Source of the DNA: Clostridia bacterium
Lineage (GTDB): Bacteria; Bacillota; Clostridia; Oscillospirales; CAG-272
NCBI GenBank assembly: GCA_017420845.1
Contig: JAFQOC010000581.1
Coordinates: 1-5,835 of the forward strand
Direction: 5' to 3'
Length of the DNA stretch: 5,835 bases
The position numbers were made by a program, and so were the translations under genes. Positions 1-5,691 of the stretch are shown here, one piece after another. The notes under the pieces are model-generated. The model worked only from the letters and a program-made list of their open reading frames with translations, was not told the origin of the DNA and ran no database searches. The first letter of the stretch is position 1, and every line of letters begins with the position of its first letter.

Positions 1-14
1 AGAAAGATGCGGTT

Positions 15-53
15 CAAATCGATCTTTTTATGTATTTTTTCATAAAAGATTTG
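15..53. other. AT-rich inverted repeat upstream of the thiT promoter
   Basis: The arms at 22-32 and 41-50 can pair (ATCTTTTTATG with CATAAAAGAT, one bulged T). CAAATC at 15-20 can alternatively pair with GATTTG at 48-53. A T-rich stretch follows to about 70. This could be a weak terminator of a plus-strand gene lying left of the window, or simply AT-rich promoter-upstream DNA. The stem has almost no G-C pairs, so a terminator role is doubtful. No coding sequence is supported in 1-70. Confidence 0.25.
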
Positions 54-70
54 TTTCTTTCGCTTTCCTC

Positions 71-99
71 TTGACAGGTACGGTCATTTGTTGTATAAT
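71..99 (+). promoter_or_regulatory. Sigma-A promoter of the thiT leader
   Basis: A perfect -35 box TTGACA (71-76) and a perfect -10 box TATAAT (94-99) are separated by 17 bp, the ideal housekeeping spacing. Transcription should start near 106, just before the 5' hairpin and the TPP aptamer. A consensus promoter fits a gene controlled mainly after initiation, by the riboswitch. Confidence 0.93.
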
Positions 100-111
100 G
101 GTGGCACGACA

Positions 112-131
112 CGGATGGAGATTTCCATCCG
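112..131 (+). other. 5' leader hairpin preceding the TPP aptamer
   Basis: CGGATGGA (112-119) pairs perfectly with TCCATCCG (124-131) around a four-base GATT loop. It would form within the first ~25 nt of the transcript, upstream of the conserved aptamer. It could protect the 5' end or insulate aptamer folding; the role is inferred, the pairing is seen directly. Confidence 0.6.
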
Positions 132-136
132 GCACG

Positions 137-264
137 AAAAATCAGGGGTGCTGACCCCGGGTAAGAGCCGTTTGGCCGCGGCTTACCCGGACGGACGGCT
201 GAGATGCGCCGATTGCGCGAACCCTTAACCTGATACGGATAATACCGGCGTAGGAAGTATTTTT
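137..264 (+). ncRNA. TPP riboswitch (THI element) aptamer
   Basis: The conserved TPP-aptamer blocks appear in order: CAGGGGTGC near 143, GCTGAGATG at 198-206, ACCCTTAACCTGAT at 221-234 and GGATAATACCGGCGTAGGAA at 237-256. P2 forms between the GGGGT and ACCCTT segments. The P3 arm is long: CCGGGTAAG (157-165) pairs with CTTACCCGG (182-190). P1 is probably the A/U helix AAAAAT (137-142) with ATTTTT (259-264). The aptamer binds thiamine pyrophosphate and normally switches off downstream genes when TPP is plentiful. Its place between a consensus promoter and a terminator in front of a thiamine transporter gene fits that role. The exact P1 limits are estimated. Confidence 0.95.
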
Positions 265-317
265 GAATGTCTTGAATTGGGAAGTGCGCAATTGCCATTC
301 ATAACCACCATTCATGA

Positions 318-357
318 GACCACGCGGAGATTTTCCGTGCGGTCGAATTTTTATTTT
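318..357 (+). terminator. Intrinsic terminator of the TPP riboswitch expression platform
   Basis: GACCACGCGGA (318-328) folds on TCCGTGCGGTC (334-344), with one A-C mismatch and one G-U pair, around a short loop. A T-rich tail (348-357) follows. It ends immediately before the thiT ribosome site, so TPP-bound RNA would stop here before translation signals are made. I could not identify a convincing antiterminator strand. Confidence 0.85.
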
Positions 358-365
358 GGAGGTGG
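358..365 (+). promoter_or_regulatory. thiT ribosome binding site that fixes a GTG start
   Basis: GGAGGTGG at 358-365 lies with its GGAGG core 8 nt before GTG at 371. The in-frame ATG at 314 lies at the foot of the terminator hairpin and has no comparable site, so GTG 371 is the better start. Confidence 0.85.
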
Positions 366-370
366 TTCTC

Positions 371-982
371 GTGAAAGCGAATCACAAAAAAAATCTCTTG
401 GCCTTGGTCGAGGGAGCCATGATGCTGGCGCTGGCCTGGGTCATTGACTACGTTTGCGCCCTGGCCCCCTACAATGCCATCCTCTTCCCTGCGGGCGGCT
501 CCATTACCATCGGTATGCTGCCCATTGTCTACTTCGCCTACCGCCATGGCGCTGTCTGGGGCATGGGGGCAGGCCTGGTATTTTCGGGTCTGCAGATCGT
601 CATGGGCTGGTACCCTCCCCCCGCAAACACCTGGTGGGCCTTTATCCTCTGCGTCCTTCTGGACTACATCGTCGCCTTTACGATCATTGGCGCAGCCCCT
701 CTCTTTGCCAAGGCCTTTGGCCAGAAAAATCAGGCTATGCGGCTGACAGGCTACGGCGTGGGCGCGGTGATCGTCTGTGTCCTCCGCTACATCTCCTCCG
801 TGCTGTCCGGCGGTATCCTGTGGGGCAGCTATGCCCCCGAGGGCATGAATCCCTGGATCTACTCCCTGGTCTACAACGCGGGCTACATGCTCCCCAACGC
901 CGTTCTGACGGGTATCTTCGCCGTCCTGCTCTGCAAAGCGCTGGATCCTAAGACCATCCGTCCCATGAAAGGGAAAAAGTAA
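371..982 (+). CDS. thiT: ThiT, thiamine-specific S component of an ECF transporter
   Basis: This 203-residue, very hydrophobic protein is the membrane subunit that captures thiamine. In this family it works with a shared energising module (EcfT plus two EcfA ATPases) encoded elsewhere. About six membrane helices are visible. Family hallmarks are GGSITIGMLPI (42-52), LLDY (96-99), RYISSVLSGGILWGSYAPEGM (split here as residues 139-159) and YSLVYN-GYMLP (164-175). Using the Lactococcus lactis ThiT numbering as I recall it, Trp151, Tyr164 and Asn169 match ligand contacts Trp133, Tyr146 and Asn151, Asp98 sits where Glu84 is, and Ser143 sits where His125 stacks on the thiazolium. The start is GTG at 371 by ribosome-site spacing. 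The TPP riboswitch and terminator upstream independently support the thiamine assignment. The gene stands alone and converges on the minus-strand operon. Confidence 0.95.
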   Translation: MKANHKKNLLALVEGAMMLALAWVIDYVCALAPYNAILFPAGGSITIGMLPIVYFAYRHGAVWGMGAGLVFSGLQIVMGWYPPPANTWWAFILCVLLDYIVAFTIIGAAPLFAKAFGQKNQAMRLTGYGVGAVIVCVLRYISSVLSGGILWGSYAPEGMNPWIYSLVYNAGYMLPNAVLTGIFAVLLCKALDPKTIRPMKGKK

Positions 983-994
983 TCCATTTTCCCT

Positions 995-1038
995 AAAAAA
1001 AACAAAAAGAGGGGGGGGTTACACCCATGTAACCCCCT
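995..1038 (-). terminator. Second, distal terminator-like hairpin for the minus-strand operon
   Basis: GGGGGTTACA (1014-1023) pairs perfectly with TGTAACCCCC (1028-1037) around a CCCA loop. Read on the minus strand, a T-rich run (complement of 995-1010) follows, as in an intrinsic terminator. Three unpaired C residues (complement of the rest of an eight-G run, 1011-1018) separate stem and T tract, which may weaken it. On the plus strand only A residues follow, so it should not terminate thiT by itself. Confidence 0.5.
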
Positions 1039-1059
1039 AAAAAACGGTATATGAATCCA

Positions 1060-1098
1060 AAAAATCCCCTGCGGAAAAGAACGCCGCAGGGGATTTTT
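1060..1098. terminator. Bidirectional intrinsic terminator between convergent genes
   Basis: A 15-bp perfect stem joins 1060-1074 and 1084-1098 around a nine-base loop. The core TCCCCTGCGG/CCGCAGGGGA is flanked by an A run on the left and a T run on the right, so either strand gives a G-C stem followed by U. On the minus strand it begins 2 nt past the stop codon of the amidotransferase-like gene; on the plus strand it is the first convincing terminator after thiT. Confidence 0.9.
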
Positions 1099-1099
1099 C

Positions 1100-1795
1100 T
1101 TACAGGCAAGCGGCCACAAAGGCCTTGAAAATGGCCAGAGAGTGGTCGTCACCCGCCTTACTGTAGTAAAACTCGGGATGGGACTGCATGGCAAAGAGGA
1201 AGCGGTGTCCCTCCTCATGTACCGCCTCGATATAGCCGTCGGGGCTGAGGGCATCCACGGTCAAAGCAGGCGCGGGGGTTTTGATGGCCTGATGATGGAA
1301 GGTGTTGACCATCACCGAGGTCTTGCCGCACAAAGCGTGGAGCATGCTTCCCTCCTTGATGAGAATCTCATGGGTAGTCTGATCGGCGGGCTGATCCTGA
1401 CGATGCCCGTCCAGGTGCTGGTAGAGGGTACCGCCCATCCAGACGTTGATGGACTGAATACCCCGGCAAATACCCAGAATCGGCTTACCCGTAGGATAGA
1501 TAGCCCTGAACAGAGCCTCTTCAAATTCATCACGAACCGTATCGATCTCCACCGAGTCAAACTGCTTTTCCTCACGATACTTCACGGGATTCACATCCAC
1601 GCCGCCGGAAAAGAGAAAGCCGTCAAAAATTTGGGCATACTCCGCCAGCTTTTCGGGATCGGTGGTATAAGCCAGCACCACAGGCAACCCACCCGCATAC
1701 CATACGGCGTCCATATAGCGTTGAGCCATCATCATTTTCTCCCCGTCACGGGAGGAAACCAAGCCGATCAAGGGTCTTTTTGGTGTCCGGTTCAT
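1100..1795 (-). CDS. Class I glutamine-amidotransferase-like hydrolase (peptidase C26, PuuD-like family)
   Basis: The 231-residue product belongs to the family whose characterised members hydrolyse gamma-glutamyl amides, such as gamma-glutamyl-GABA in putrescine breakdown. Family signs are PLIGLVSSRDG at the N-terminus (8-18), FSGGVDVNP (62-70), the nucleophile elbow GICRG with Cys110, NTFHHQAI (164-171), and SHPEF with the catalytic His206 and Glu208. The Cys-His-Glu triad is complete and length is near normal, so it should be an active, soluble enzyme. No synthase domain or other puu gene is present, so the substrate cannot be told. GAGG (1805-1808) lies 9 nt before the ATG. It is the last gene of the minus-strand series, 46 nt after the membrane-protein gene. 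A TATAAC in that gap lacks a fitting -35 box, so read-through from upstream is more likely than its own promoter. Confidence 0.88.
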   Translation of the reverse strand: MNRTPKRPLIGLVSSRDGEKMMMAQRYMDAVWYAGGLPVVLAYTTDPEKLAEYAQIFDGFLFSGGVDVNPVKYREEKQFDSVEIDTVRDEFEEALFRAIYPTGKPILGICRGIQSINVWMGGTLYQHLDGHRQDQPADQTTHEILIKEGSMLHALCGKTSVMVNTFHHQAIKTPAPALTVDALSPDGYIEAVHEEGHRFLFAMQSHPEFYYSKAGDDHSLAIFKAFVAACL

Positions 1796-1841
1796 TATGA
1801 TATACCTCGATAGTTAAATTTGTTATACTTTTAAGCAGAAT

Positions 1842-2549
1842 TCAACCGCCGGTCCAATACTTATCGTTCTCAGAGAGGATTCCGATCATATTATCCACAA
1901 GCTGGATCATATCGGGGAGGAGGAAGCAAACCAGAGCAGCCCCTACCACCGAAACGATAACAACAAGAGCAAAGGCGCGCCAGCCCGATCCCTTTTCCTC
2001 ATAGCGAACCTCGGCGCGGTAATGCTCCTCATCGGGAATGTAGAAATGATCGCTGTTAAAATCCAAACGGTACTCAGGCATGAAAAAGCCTTCCTCGTTT
2101 CCATGTTCTGCCACGTACTCAGCGCGAGCCTTCTCAACCTGCTCCAGGTAAGCATCCCGTTCCACACAATGAACGATCTTACCCAGCTTATTGGGGCTGC
2201 GCAGGCTCATTTTTACACCGCTGTTCCGTGAGAATCCCAGTTCTGACAGCGTCTTTGCCTTATTGGGCCAGAGACATTCCTCCTTGACCAGCCGGCGGAC
2301 AAAGGCACCCAGACGGTTCTTGTCATAGCAGGCAAAGCCTGCCGCGATAATAATACCGGCAAAAATACCCAAAACCACCCTCTGCAGGGTAATCAGGGAT
2401 CCTGTGCCAATATTGATATTCTCATATCGCCCGGTATCCACCGAGAAGTACTTCCCTTCCAGATAGGCCCACAGCTCTTCCAGTAAAGACGGCTCCCCCG
2501 ATGACATGAGCATAGTCCTCATGTGAATCAGTAATCCATTCAACCACAT
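1842..2549 (-). CDS. Unrecognised two-helix membrane protein downstream of serS
   Basis: I do not recognise this family. From ATG at 2549 the protein has 235 residues. There is a roughly 50-residue N-terminal stretch, a hydrophobic helix at about 52-74 (LITLQRVVLGIFAG...), a polar domain of about 115 residues (75-190), a second helix at about 191-214 (RAFALVVIVSVVGAALVCFL) and a short acidic tail. Basic residues just after helix 1 (KNR, RR, K) suggest the central domain is cytoplasmic, with both ends outside. That domain ends in an acidic, aromatic section (EYRLDFNSDHFYIPDEEHY, 159-177). No catalytic motif or cleavable signal peptide is evident. A TTG at 2558 is in frame, but the ribosome site lies 1 nt from it and 10 nt from ATG 2549, so the ATG is preferred. 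It starts 15 nt after the serS stop and is probably co-transcribed and coupled. Confidence 0.8.
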   Translation of the reverse strand: MWLNGLLIHMRTMLMSSGEPSLLEELWAYLEGKYFSVDTGRYENINIGTGSLITLQRVVLGIFAGIIIAAGFACYDKNRLGAFVRRLVKEECLWPNKAKTLSELGFSRNSGVKMSLRSPNKLGKIVHCVERDAYLEQVEKARAEYVAEHGNEEGFFMPEYRLDFNSDHFYIPDEEHYRAEVRYEEKGSGWRAFALVVIVSVVGAALVCFLLPDMIQLVDNMIGILSENDKYWTGG

Positions 2550-2559
2550 GGGGGACAAA

Positions 2560-2566
2560 CCTCCTT
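2560..2566 (-). promoter_or_regulatory. Ribosome binding site overlapping the serS stop codon
   Basis: AAGGAGG on the minus strand overlaps the serS TAA (2565-2567) and lies 10 nt before ATG 2549. It decides the start of the membrane protein against TTG 2558 and suggests translational coupling to serS. Confidence 0.75.
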
Positions 2567-3845
2567 ATTTACGGATGACGTCCACACCCAGATACTTTTT
2601 CAGGACGTCGGGGACGTTGATGCTGCCGTCGGCATTCTGGTTCTGCTCCACCAGAGCGGGCAGAATACGGCTGGTAGCCAGACCCGAACCGTTCAGGGTA
2701 TGGAGATATTCGGTTTTACCGTTGGCTCTCTTGACACGCATCATACCGCGGCGAGCCTGATAATCGCGGGCGTTGGAGACCGAGGATACCTCCTTATAGC
2801 CGTTCATGGAGGGAATCTGAATCTCGATGTCGTAGGTTCTGGCCATGGATGCGGAGCAGTCCTCAGCAGCCAGCTTGACGGTACGGAAGTGGAAGCCCAA
2901 ACCTGCCACCAGAGCCTCAGCCTTGGCTACCAGCTCGTCGAAGGCAGCGTCAGACTGCTCGGGAAGAGTAAACTGGAACATCTCCACCTTGTTGAACTGG
3001 TGTCCGCGAACCATACCGCGCTCATCTGAGCGGTAGGAACCGGCCTCACGGCGGAAGCAGGGGGTATAGGAAACCAGCTTCTTAGGCAGATCAGCCTCGG
3101 TAAGAATCTCGTTGCGGTACAGGGAAGCCAGGGCGGCCTCGGCGGTGGGGAGCATGTAGTGCATACGGTTGTCGGTGGGGTTCTCGATCTTATAAACCTC
3201 ATCGGCAAACTTGGGGAACTGACCCGCGGTCAGACCGCACTCGTACTCCAGCATATGGGGAGGCAGAATCAGCTCGTAGCCATCTGCCAGATGGGTATCG
3301 ATAAAGTAATTGAGCAGAGCCCACTCCAGACGGGCGCCCATACCTCTGTAAATCCAGAACCCGGAGCCGGCAAGCTTTGTGCCGCGGTCGTAGTCAATGA
3401 GACCCAGATCCGTGCAGAGATCTACGTGGTGCTTGGGCTCAAAATCGAACACTCTGGGCTCACCCCAGTAACGGAGAGGTTGATTGTTCTCCTTGCCGCC
3501 GGGAAGCAGATCGGGATCAGGCAGGTTAGGCAGACCCAGCATGATATCGGTCTGCTTGACCTCTACCTCCTTGAGTTTTTCGTCGATTTCCTTAGTTTTA
3601 TTCGACATAGCCTTCAGTTCGGCGAAAATAGGTGCTACGTCCTTCCCTTCCTTCTTGTACTGCGGAATGAGCTTATTGATCTTATTCTGCTCAGCCTTGA
3701 TGGCCTCAGTCTCAGCGATCAGGGTTCTTCTTTCTCCGTCCAGAGCCAGAATAGCCTCAATATCGGCACGTGCGTCCTTGCCCTTGATCAGCAGACGGGC
3801 AATGACCTCCTCGGGATTTTCTCTGATATACTTGATATCCAACAT
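2565..3845 (-). CDS. serS: Seryl-tRNA synthetase, class II
   Basis: This 426-residue cytoplasmic enzyme charges tRNA-Ser (and, in this family, tRNA-Sec) with serine using ATP. The N-terminal MLDIKYIRENPEEV and the charged region to about residue 105 form the long coiled-coil arm that grips the tRNA variable arm. The catalytic core shows LPTAEAAL (232-239), motif 2 TPCFRREAGSYRSDERGMVRGHQF (starting at residue 261), the serine-site region EVSSVSNARDYQARR (352-366) and motif 3 LNGSGLATSRILPALVE (384-400). Length is normal and nothing is broken. Many bacterial SerRS have SSCSN where this one has SSVSN. The start has GGAAGG 9 nt upstream. It sits 31 nt after parB with no T-box or terminator between, so it appears to depend on the parAB promoter. 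Confidence 0.97.
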   Translation of the reverse strand: MLDIKYIRENPEEVIARLLIKGKDARADIEAILALDGERRTLIAETEAIKAEQNKINKLIPQYKKEGKDVAPIFAELKAMSNKTKEIDEKLKEVEVKQTDIMLGLPNLPDPDLLPGGKENNQPLRYWGEPRVFDFEPKHHVDLCTDLGLIDYDRGTKLAGSGFWIYRGMGARLEWALLNYFIDTHLADGYELILPPHMLEYECGLTAGQFPKFADEVYKIENPTDNRMHYMLPTAEAALASLYRNEILTEADLPKKLVSYTPCFRREAGSYRSDERGMVRGHQFNKVEMFQFTLPEQSDAAFDELVAKAEALVAGLGFHFRTVKLAAEDCSASMARTYDIEIQIPSMNGYKEVSSVSNARDYQARRGMMRVKRANGKTEYLHTLNGSGLATSRILPALVEQNQNADGSINVPDVLKKYLGVDVIRK

Positions 3846-3876
3846 GGTATTTTACCTTCCTTTTCTATTGTATGTA

Positions 3877-4767
3877 TTAATCAAAAAAGTCTTGTCCCGC
3901 AAGGGTTTTTAACAGATTCTCCAGGTCCTCGTCGTCTTCAAAAGAGAGCTCCACGGTCTTCTTTCTGGGTGTCTCGTGGATCTTCACCTTGCGGCCCAGA
4001 GCGGTACGGGTACGGTCCTCCAGCTCCTTCATGTAAATGCGACGCTGAGTAGCGGTGTGGTCCTCATCCGCCTCGGGGATTTCCTCCTCAACGGTATTAT
4101 ATTTACGGACCAGGGTTTCCACCTCGCGGACGGAAAGCTCACGCTCTACCGTCATTTGGGCGAGAGGAAGCATTTTTTCTTCCTCAGTAAGGCCCAATAT
4201 TGCTCTTGCATGGCCCATAGACAGTTTTCCGTCCTGCACCATATTCAAAACGTCATCGGGAAGCTCTAAGAGACGAAGCATATTGGCCACGGCGGAACGG
4301 CTCTTTCCCACTTGACGAGCCACTTCCTCCTGCTTCAAACCAAAACGCTCGATCAGAGCCTTATAGGCCAAAGCCTCTTCTATGGGATTGAGATCCTGTC
4401 TCTGAATATTCTCAATCAGAGAGATCTCAGCAATTTTCAAATCGTCGCCGGTAAGAATAATGGCCGGAATTTCGTCCAAGCCCGCCATTTTTGCGGCTCT
4501 CCAGCGTCGCTCACCCGCAATGATCTCGTAGTTTTCACTCATAGCCCCCAGCTCACGAACCGCAATTGGCTGAATCACACCGTGCTCACGGATGGAGTCT
4601 GCCAGAATTTGCAGAGCGTTTTCATCAAAATTTTTACGGGGCTGATCGCTCCGAGGAGACACACGGCCGATTTTCAAGGTCAAAATCGTCTTATTTGCGG
4701 CATCTCCCTCAATCATATTATCGTCCAAAAGCGAGTAAAAATCTCGTCCCAGTGCTTTTTTTGCCAT
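3877..4767 (-). CDS. parB: ParB/Spo0J, parS-binding CTPase clamp of chromosome partition
   Basis: The 296-residue protein loads at parS as a CTP-dependent DNA clamp, spreads, and directs ParA and SMC in origin segregation (family knowledge). The N-terminal CTP-binding domain has GVIQPIAV (63-70), AGERRWRAAKMAG (84-96) and the box ENIQRQDLNPIEEA (119-132). The central helix-turn-helix region is about 143-168 (LKQEEVARQVGKSRSAVANM...), followed by MGHARAIL (184-191), typical of chromosomal ParB. After an acidic linker (226-237), the C-terminal KKTVELSFEDDEDLENLLKTL (starting at 269) matches the dimerisation domain. A short lysine-containing N-terminus (MAKKALGRDF) resembles the ParA-stimulating peptide. 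An AAAGGA site overlapping the end of parA lies 10 nt before ATG, and the gap between the genes is 18 nt. parS-like sites upstream of parA are its expected targets. Confidence 0.97.
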   Translation of the reverse strand: MAKKALGRDFYSLLDDNMIEGDAANKTILTLKIGRVSPRSDQPRKNFDENALQILADSIREHGVIQPIAVRELGAMSENYEIIAGERRWRAAKMAGLDEIPAIILTGDDLKIAEISLIENIQRQDLNPIEEALAYKALIERFGLKQEEVARQVGKSRSAVANMLRLLELPDDVLNMVQDGKLSMGHARAILGLTEEEKMLPLAQMTVERELSVREVETLVRKYNTVEEEIPEADEDHTATQRRIYMKELEDRTRTALGRKVKIHETPRKKTVELSFEDDEDLENLLKTLAGQDFFD

Positions 4768-4785
4768 AATCAGCTGATCCTTTCC

Positions 4786-5553
4786 TTAAATTCTGGTAGA
4801 AAGCTCGTTGGCAACCGCCAGATACTCGGCAGTTCCCTTTCCGCGCTTATCATGGTAATACACAGGCATACCGAAACCGGGTGCCTCGGACAATTTGACC
4901 CCGCGGGAAATGTGCGTTTCAAACAACTTGCCCGCATAGTGCTTTTTCAGTTCATTTTTGACCTGTTGGGTCAGAAGAAGTCGGTTTGCATGCATGGTAA
5001 GCAGAATTCCCGTGACTGTGAGGCCCGCGTTGTAGTGAGTCTTGATCTTACCAATGGTGATCATCAGCTGAGACAAGCCCTCCAGAGCGTAGAATTCGCA
5101 CTGCATAGGAATTACAACGCCGTCGCTTGCCGACAGAGAGTTTACCGTCAGCATACCCAGAGAGGGGGGGCAATCCACAATAATGTAATCATACTGATCC
5201 CGAATTTCGGAAAGAGCGTTTCTCATAATGGCCCAAGGCTCAGTATCCTCATCCTGCAAAAGATCAAATTCTGTACCTGCAAGGCTCATATTAGAAGGAA
5301 TCACATGGAGATTTTCAAATTCTGTCTCAATAATGGCTTCTTTTGCGGTATTTTCCCGCATTAATACGTTTTTAATGGTACATTTCAACCCTTTTTTTGC
5401 AATTCCTACGCCGCTGGTTGCATTACCCTGAGGGTCCAGATCCACAAGCAAAGTTCTGTAGCCCAGAATACCAAGGGACGCGGCAATATTTACAGCAGAC
5501 GTGGTTTTTCCCACGCCGCCCTTTTGGTTTGCAAAAGAAATAATTTTTCCCAT
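4786..5553 (-). CDS. parA: ParA/Soj, partition ATPase
   Basis: A 255-residue Walker-type ATPase that dimerises with ATP, binds DNA non-specifically and is released by ParB. In Bacillus, Soj also influences DnaA. Visible motifs are the deviant Walker A KGGVGKTT (11-18) with signature Lys11 and catalytic Lys16, the A' box VDLDPQGNAT (37-46), the Walker B region VDCPPSLG (126-133), and the C-terminal ISRGVKLSEAPGFGMPV (215-231) typical of the Soj group. There is no N-terminal DNA-binding extension, so it is the short chromosomal type rather than a P1/F plasmid type. AGGAGG lies 8 nt before the ATG. It is the first gene of the minus-strand operon and is followed by parB after 18 nt. Confidence 0.97.
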   Translation of the reverse strand: MGKIISFANQKGGVGKTTSAVNIAASLGILGYRTLLVDLDPQGNATSGVGIAKKGLKCTIKNVLMRENTAKEAIIETEFENLHVIPSNMSLAGTEFDLLQDEDTEPWAIMRNALSEIRDQYDYIIVDCPPSLGMLTVNSLSASDGVVIPMQCEFYALEGLSQLMITIGKIKTHYNAGLTVTGILLTMHANRLLLTQQVKNELKKHYAGKLFETHISRGVKLSEAPGFGMPVYYHDKRGKGTAEYLAVANELSTRI

Positions 5554-5589
5554 AAAGGCATCCTCCTGTCATCATTTTCGTTTGTGAAT

Positions 5590-5618
5590 AGTATACCATA
5601 TTTTTTCTGATTTTTCAA
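5590..5618 (-). promoter_or_regulatory. Sigma-A promoter of the parA-parB-serS operon
   Basis: On the minus strand TTGAAA (5618-5613) and TATACT (5595-5590) are 17 bp apart, and TGG precedes the -10, giving an extended -10 element. Transcription would start about 30 nt before the parA ATG. It is the only strong minus-strand promoter I see, so it probably serves all five genes. The parS array begins about 75 bp upstream of the -35. Confidence 0.85.
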
Positions 5619-5659
5619 GGGCTTTTTCGTCGAAAGTCGTCTTTTTCAAAAAATTTTCC

Positions 5660-5675
5660 GGTGATGTTATTCACC
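5660..5675. repeat. Short inverted repeat at the edge of the parS array
   Basis: GGTGA (5660-5664) and TCACC (5671-5675) form an inverted repeat with a 6-base centre. The right arm overlaps the degenerate parS-like copy at 5667-5682. It lies between the array and the parA promoter. No function can be assigned. Confidence 0.3.
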
Positions 5676-5682
5676 TGGTATT
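5667..5682. repeat. Degenerate parS-like copy in register with the array
   Basis: This 16-mer matches the first good site at 10 of 16 positions, including TTCAC and TGG, and starts exactly 25 bp before it. The following 9 bases (TTTTGGTCT, 5683-5691) match the array spacer TTTTTGTCT at 8 of 9. It looks like a decayed sixth unit; the core reads CACCTG, so ParB binding is doubtful. Confidence 0.45.
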
Positions 5683-5691
5683 TTTTGGTCT

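Larger units (their letters stand above)
303..367 (+). promoter_or_regulatory. Possible Shine-Dalgarno-sequestering helix enclosing the terminator
   Basis: AACCACC (303-309) is perfectly complementary to GGTGGTT (361-367), which covers the 3' part of the thiT Shine-Dalgarno region (358-365). The two arms bracket the terminator hairpin, so a transcript that reads past it could still fold to mask the ribosome site. The complementarity is seen; its use in the cell is inferred. Confidence 0.4.

Noticed and set aside
14..298. A 94-codon minus-strand open frame over the riboswitch leader
   Set aside because: It is antisense to the TPP aptamer and promoter, has no ribosome site and an unlikely composition; the RNA elements explain the sequence.
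314..370. Upstream in-frame ATG extending thiT by 19 residues
   Set aside because: It overlaps the terminator stem, has no Shine-Dalgarno sequence, and encodes an arginine- and glycine-rich stretch unlike ThiT N-termini.
1142..1813. A 223-codon plus-strand open frame opposite the amidotransferase-like gene
   Set aside because: It mirrors a gene with intact catalytic motifs and has no family features of its own.
3767..3772. CACGTG inside serS as a possible further parS site
   Set aside because: The flanks (GG and CG) do not match the TTT/AAA flanks of parS; only the six-base core fits.
3846..3876. T-box leader or promoter for serS
   Set aside because: The gap to parB is only 31 nt, too short for a T-box, and no promoter boxes are visible.
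3159..4052. A 297-codon plus-strand open frame opposite serS and parB
   Set aside because: It spans the end of one clear gene and most of another on the other strand; it is a shadow frame.
4312..5364. A 350-codon plus-strand open frame opposite parB and parA
   Set aside because: Both minus-strand genes carry full conserved motifs; this frame has none and crosses their junction.
5625..5635. TTTCGTCGAAA palindrome upstream of the parA -35 box as an operator
   Set aside because: It is short, occurs once and matches no regulator site I know; chance is likely in this AT-rich stretch.
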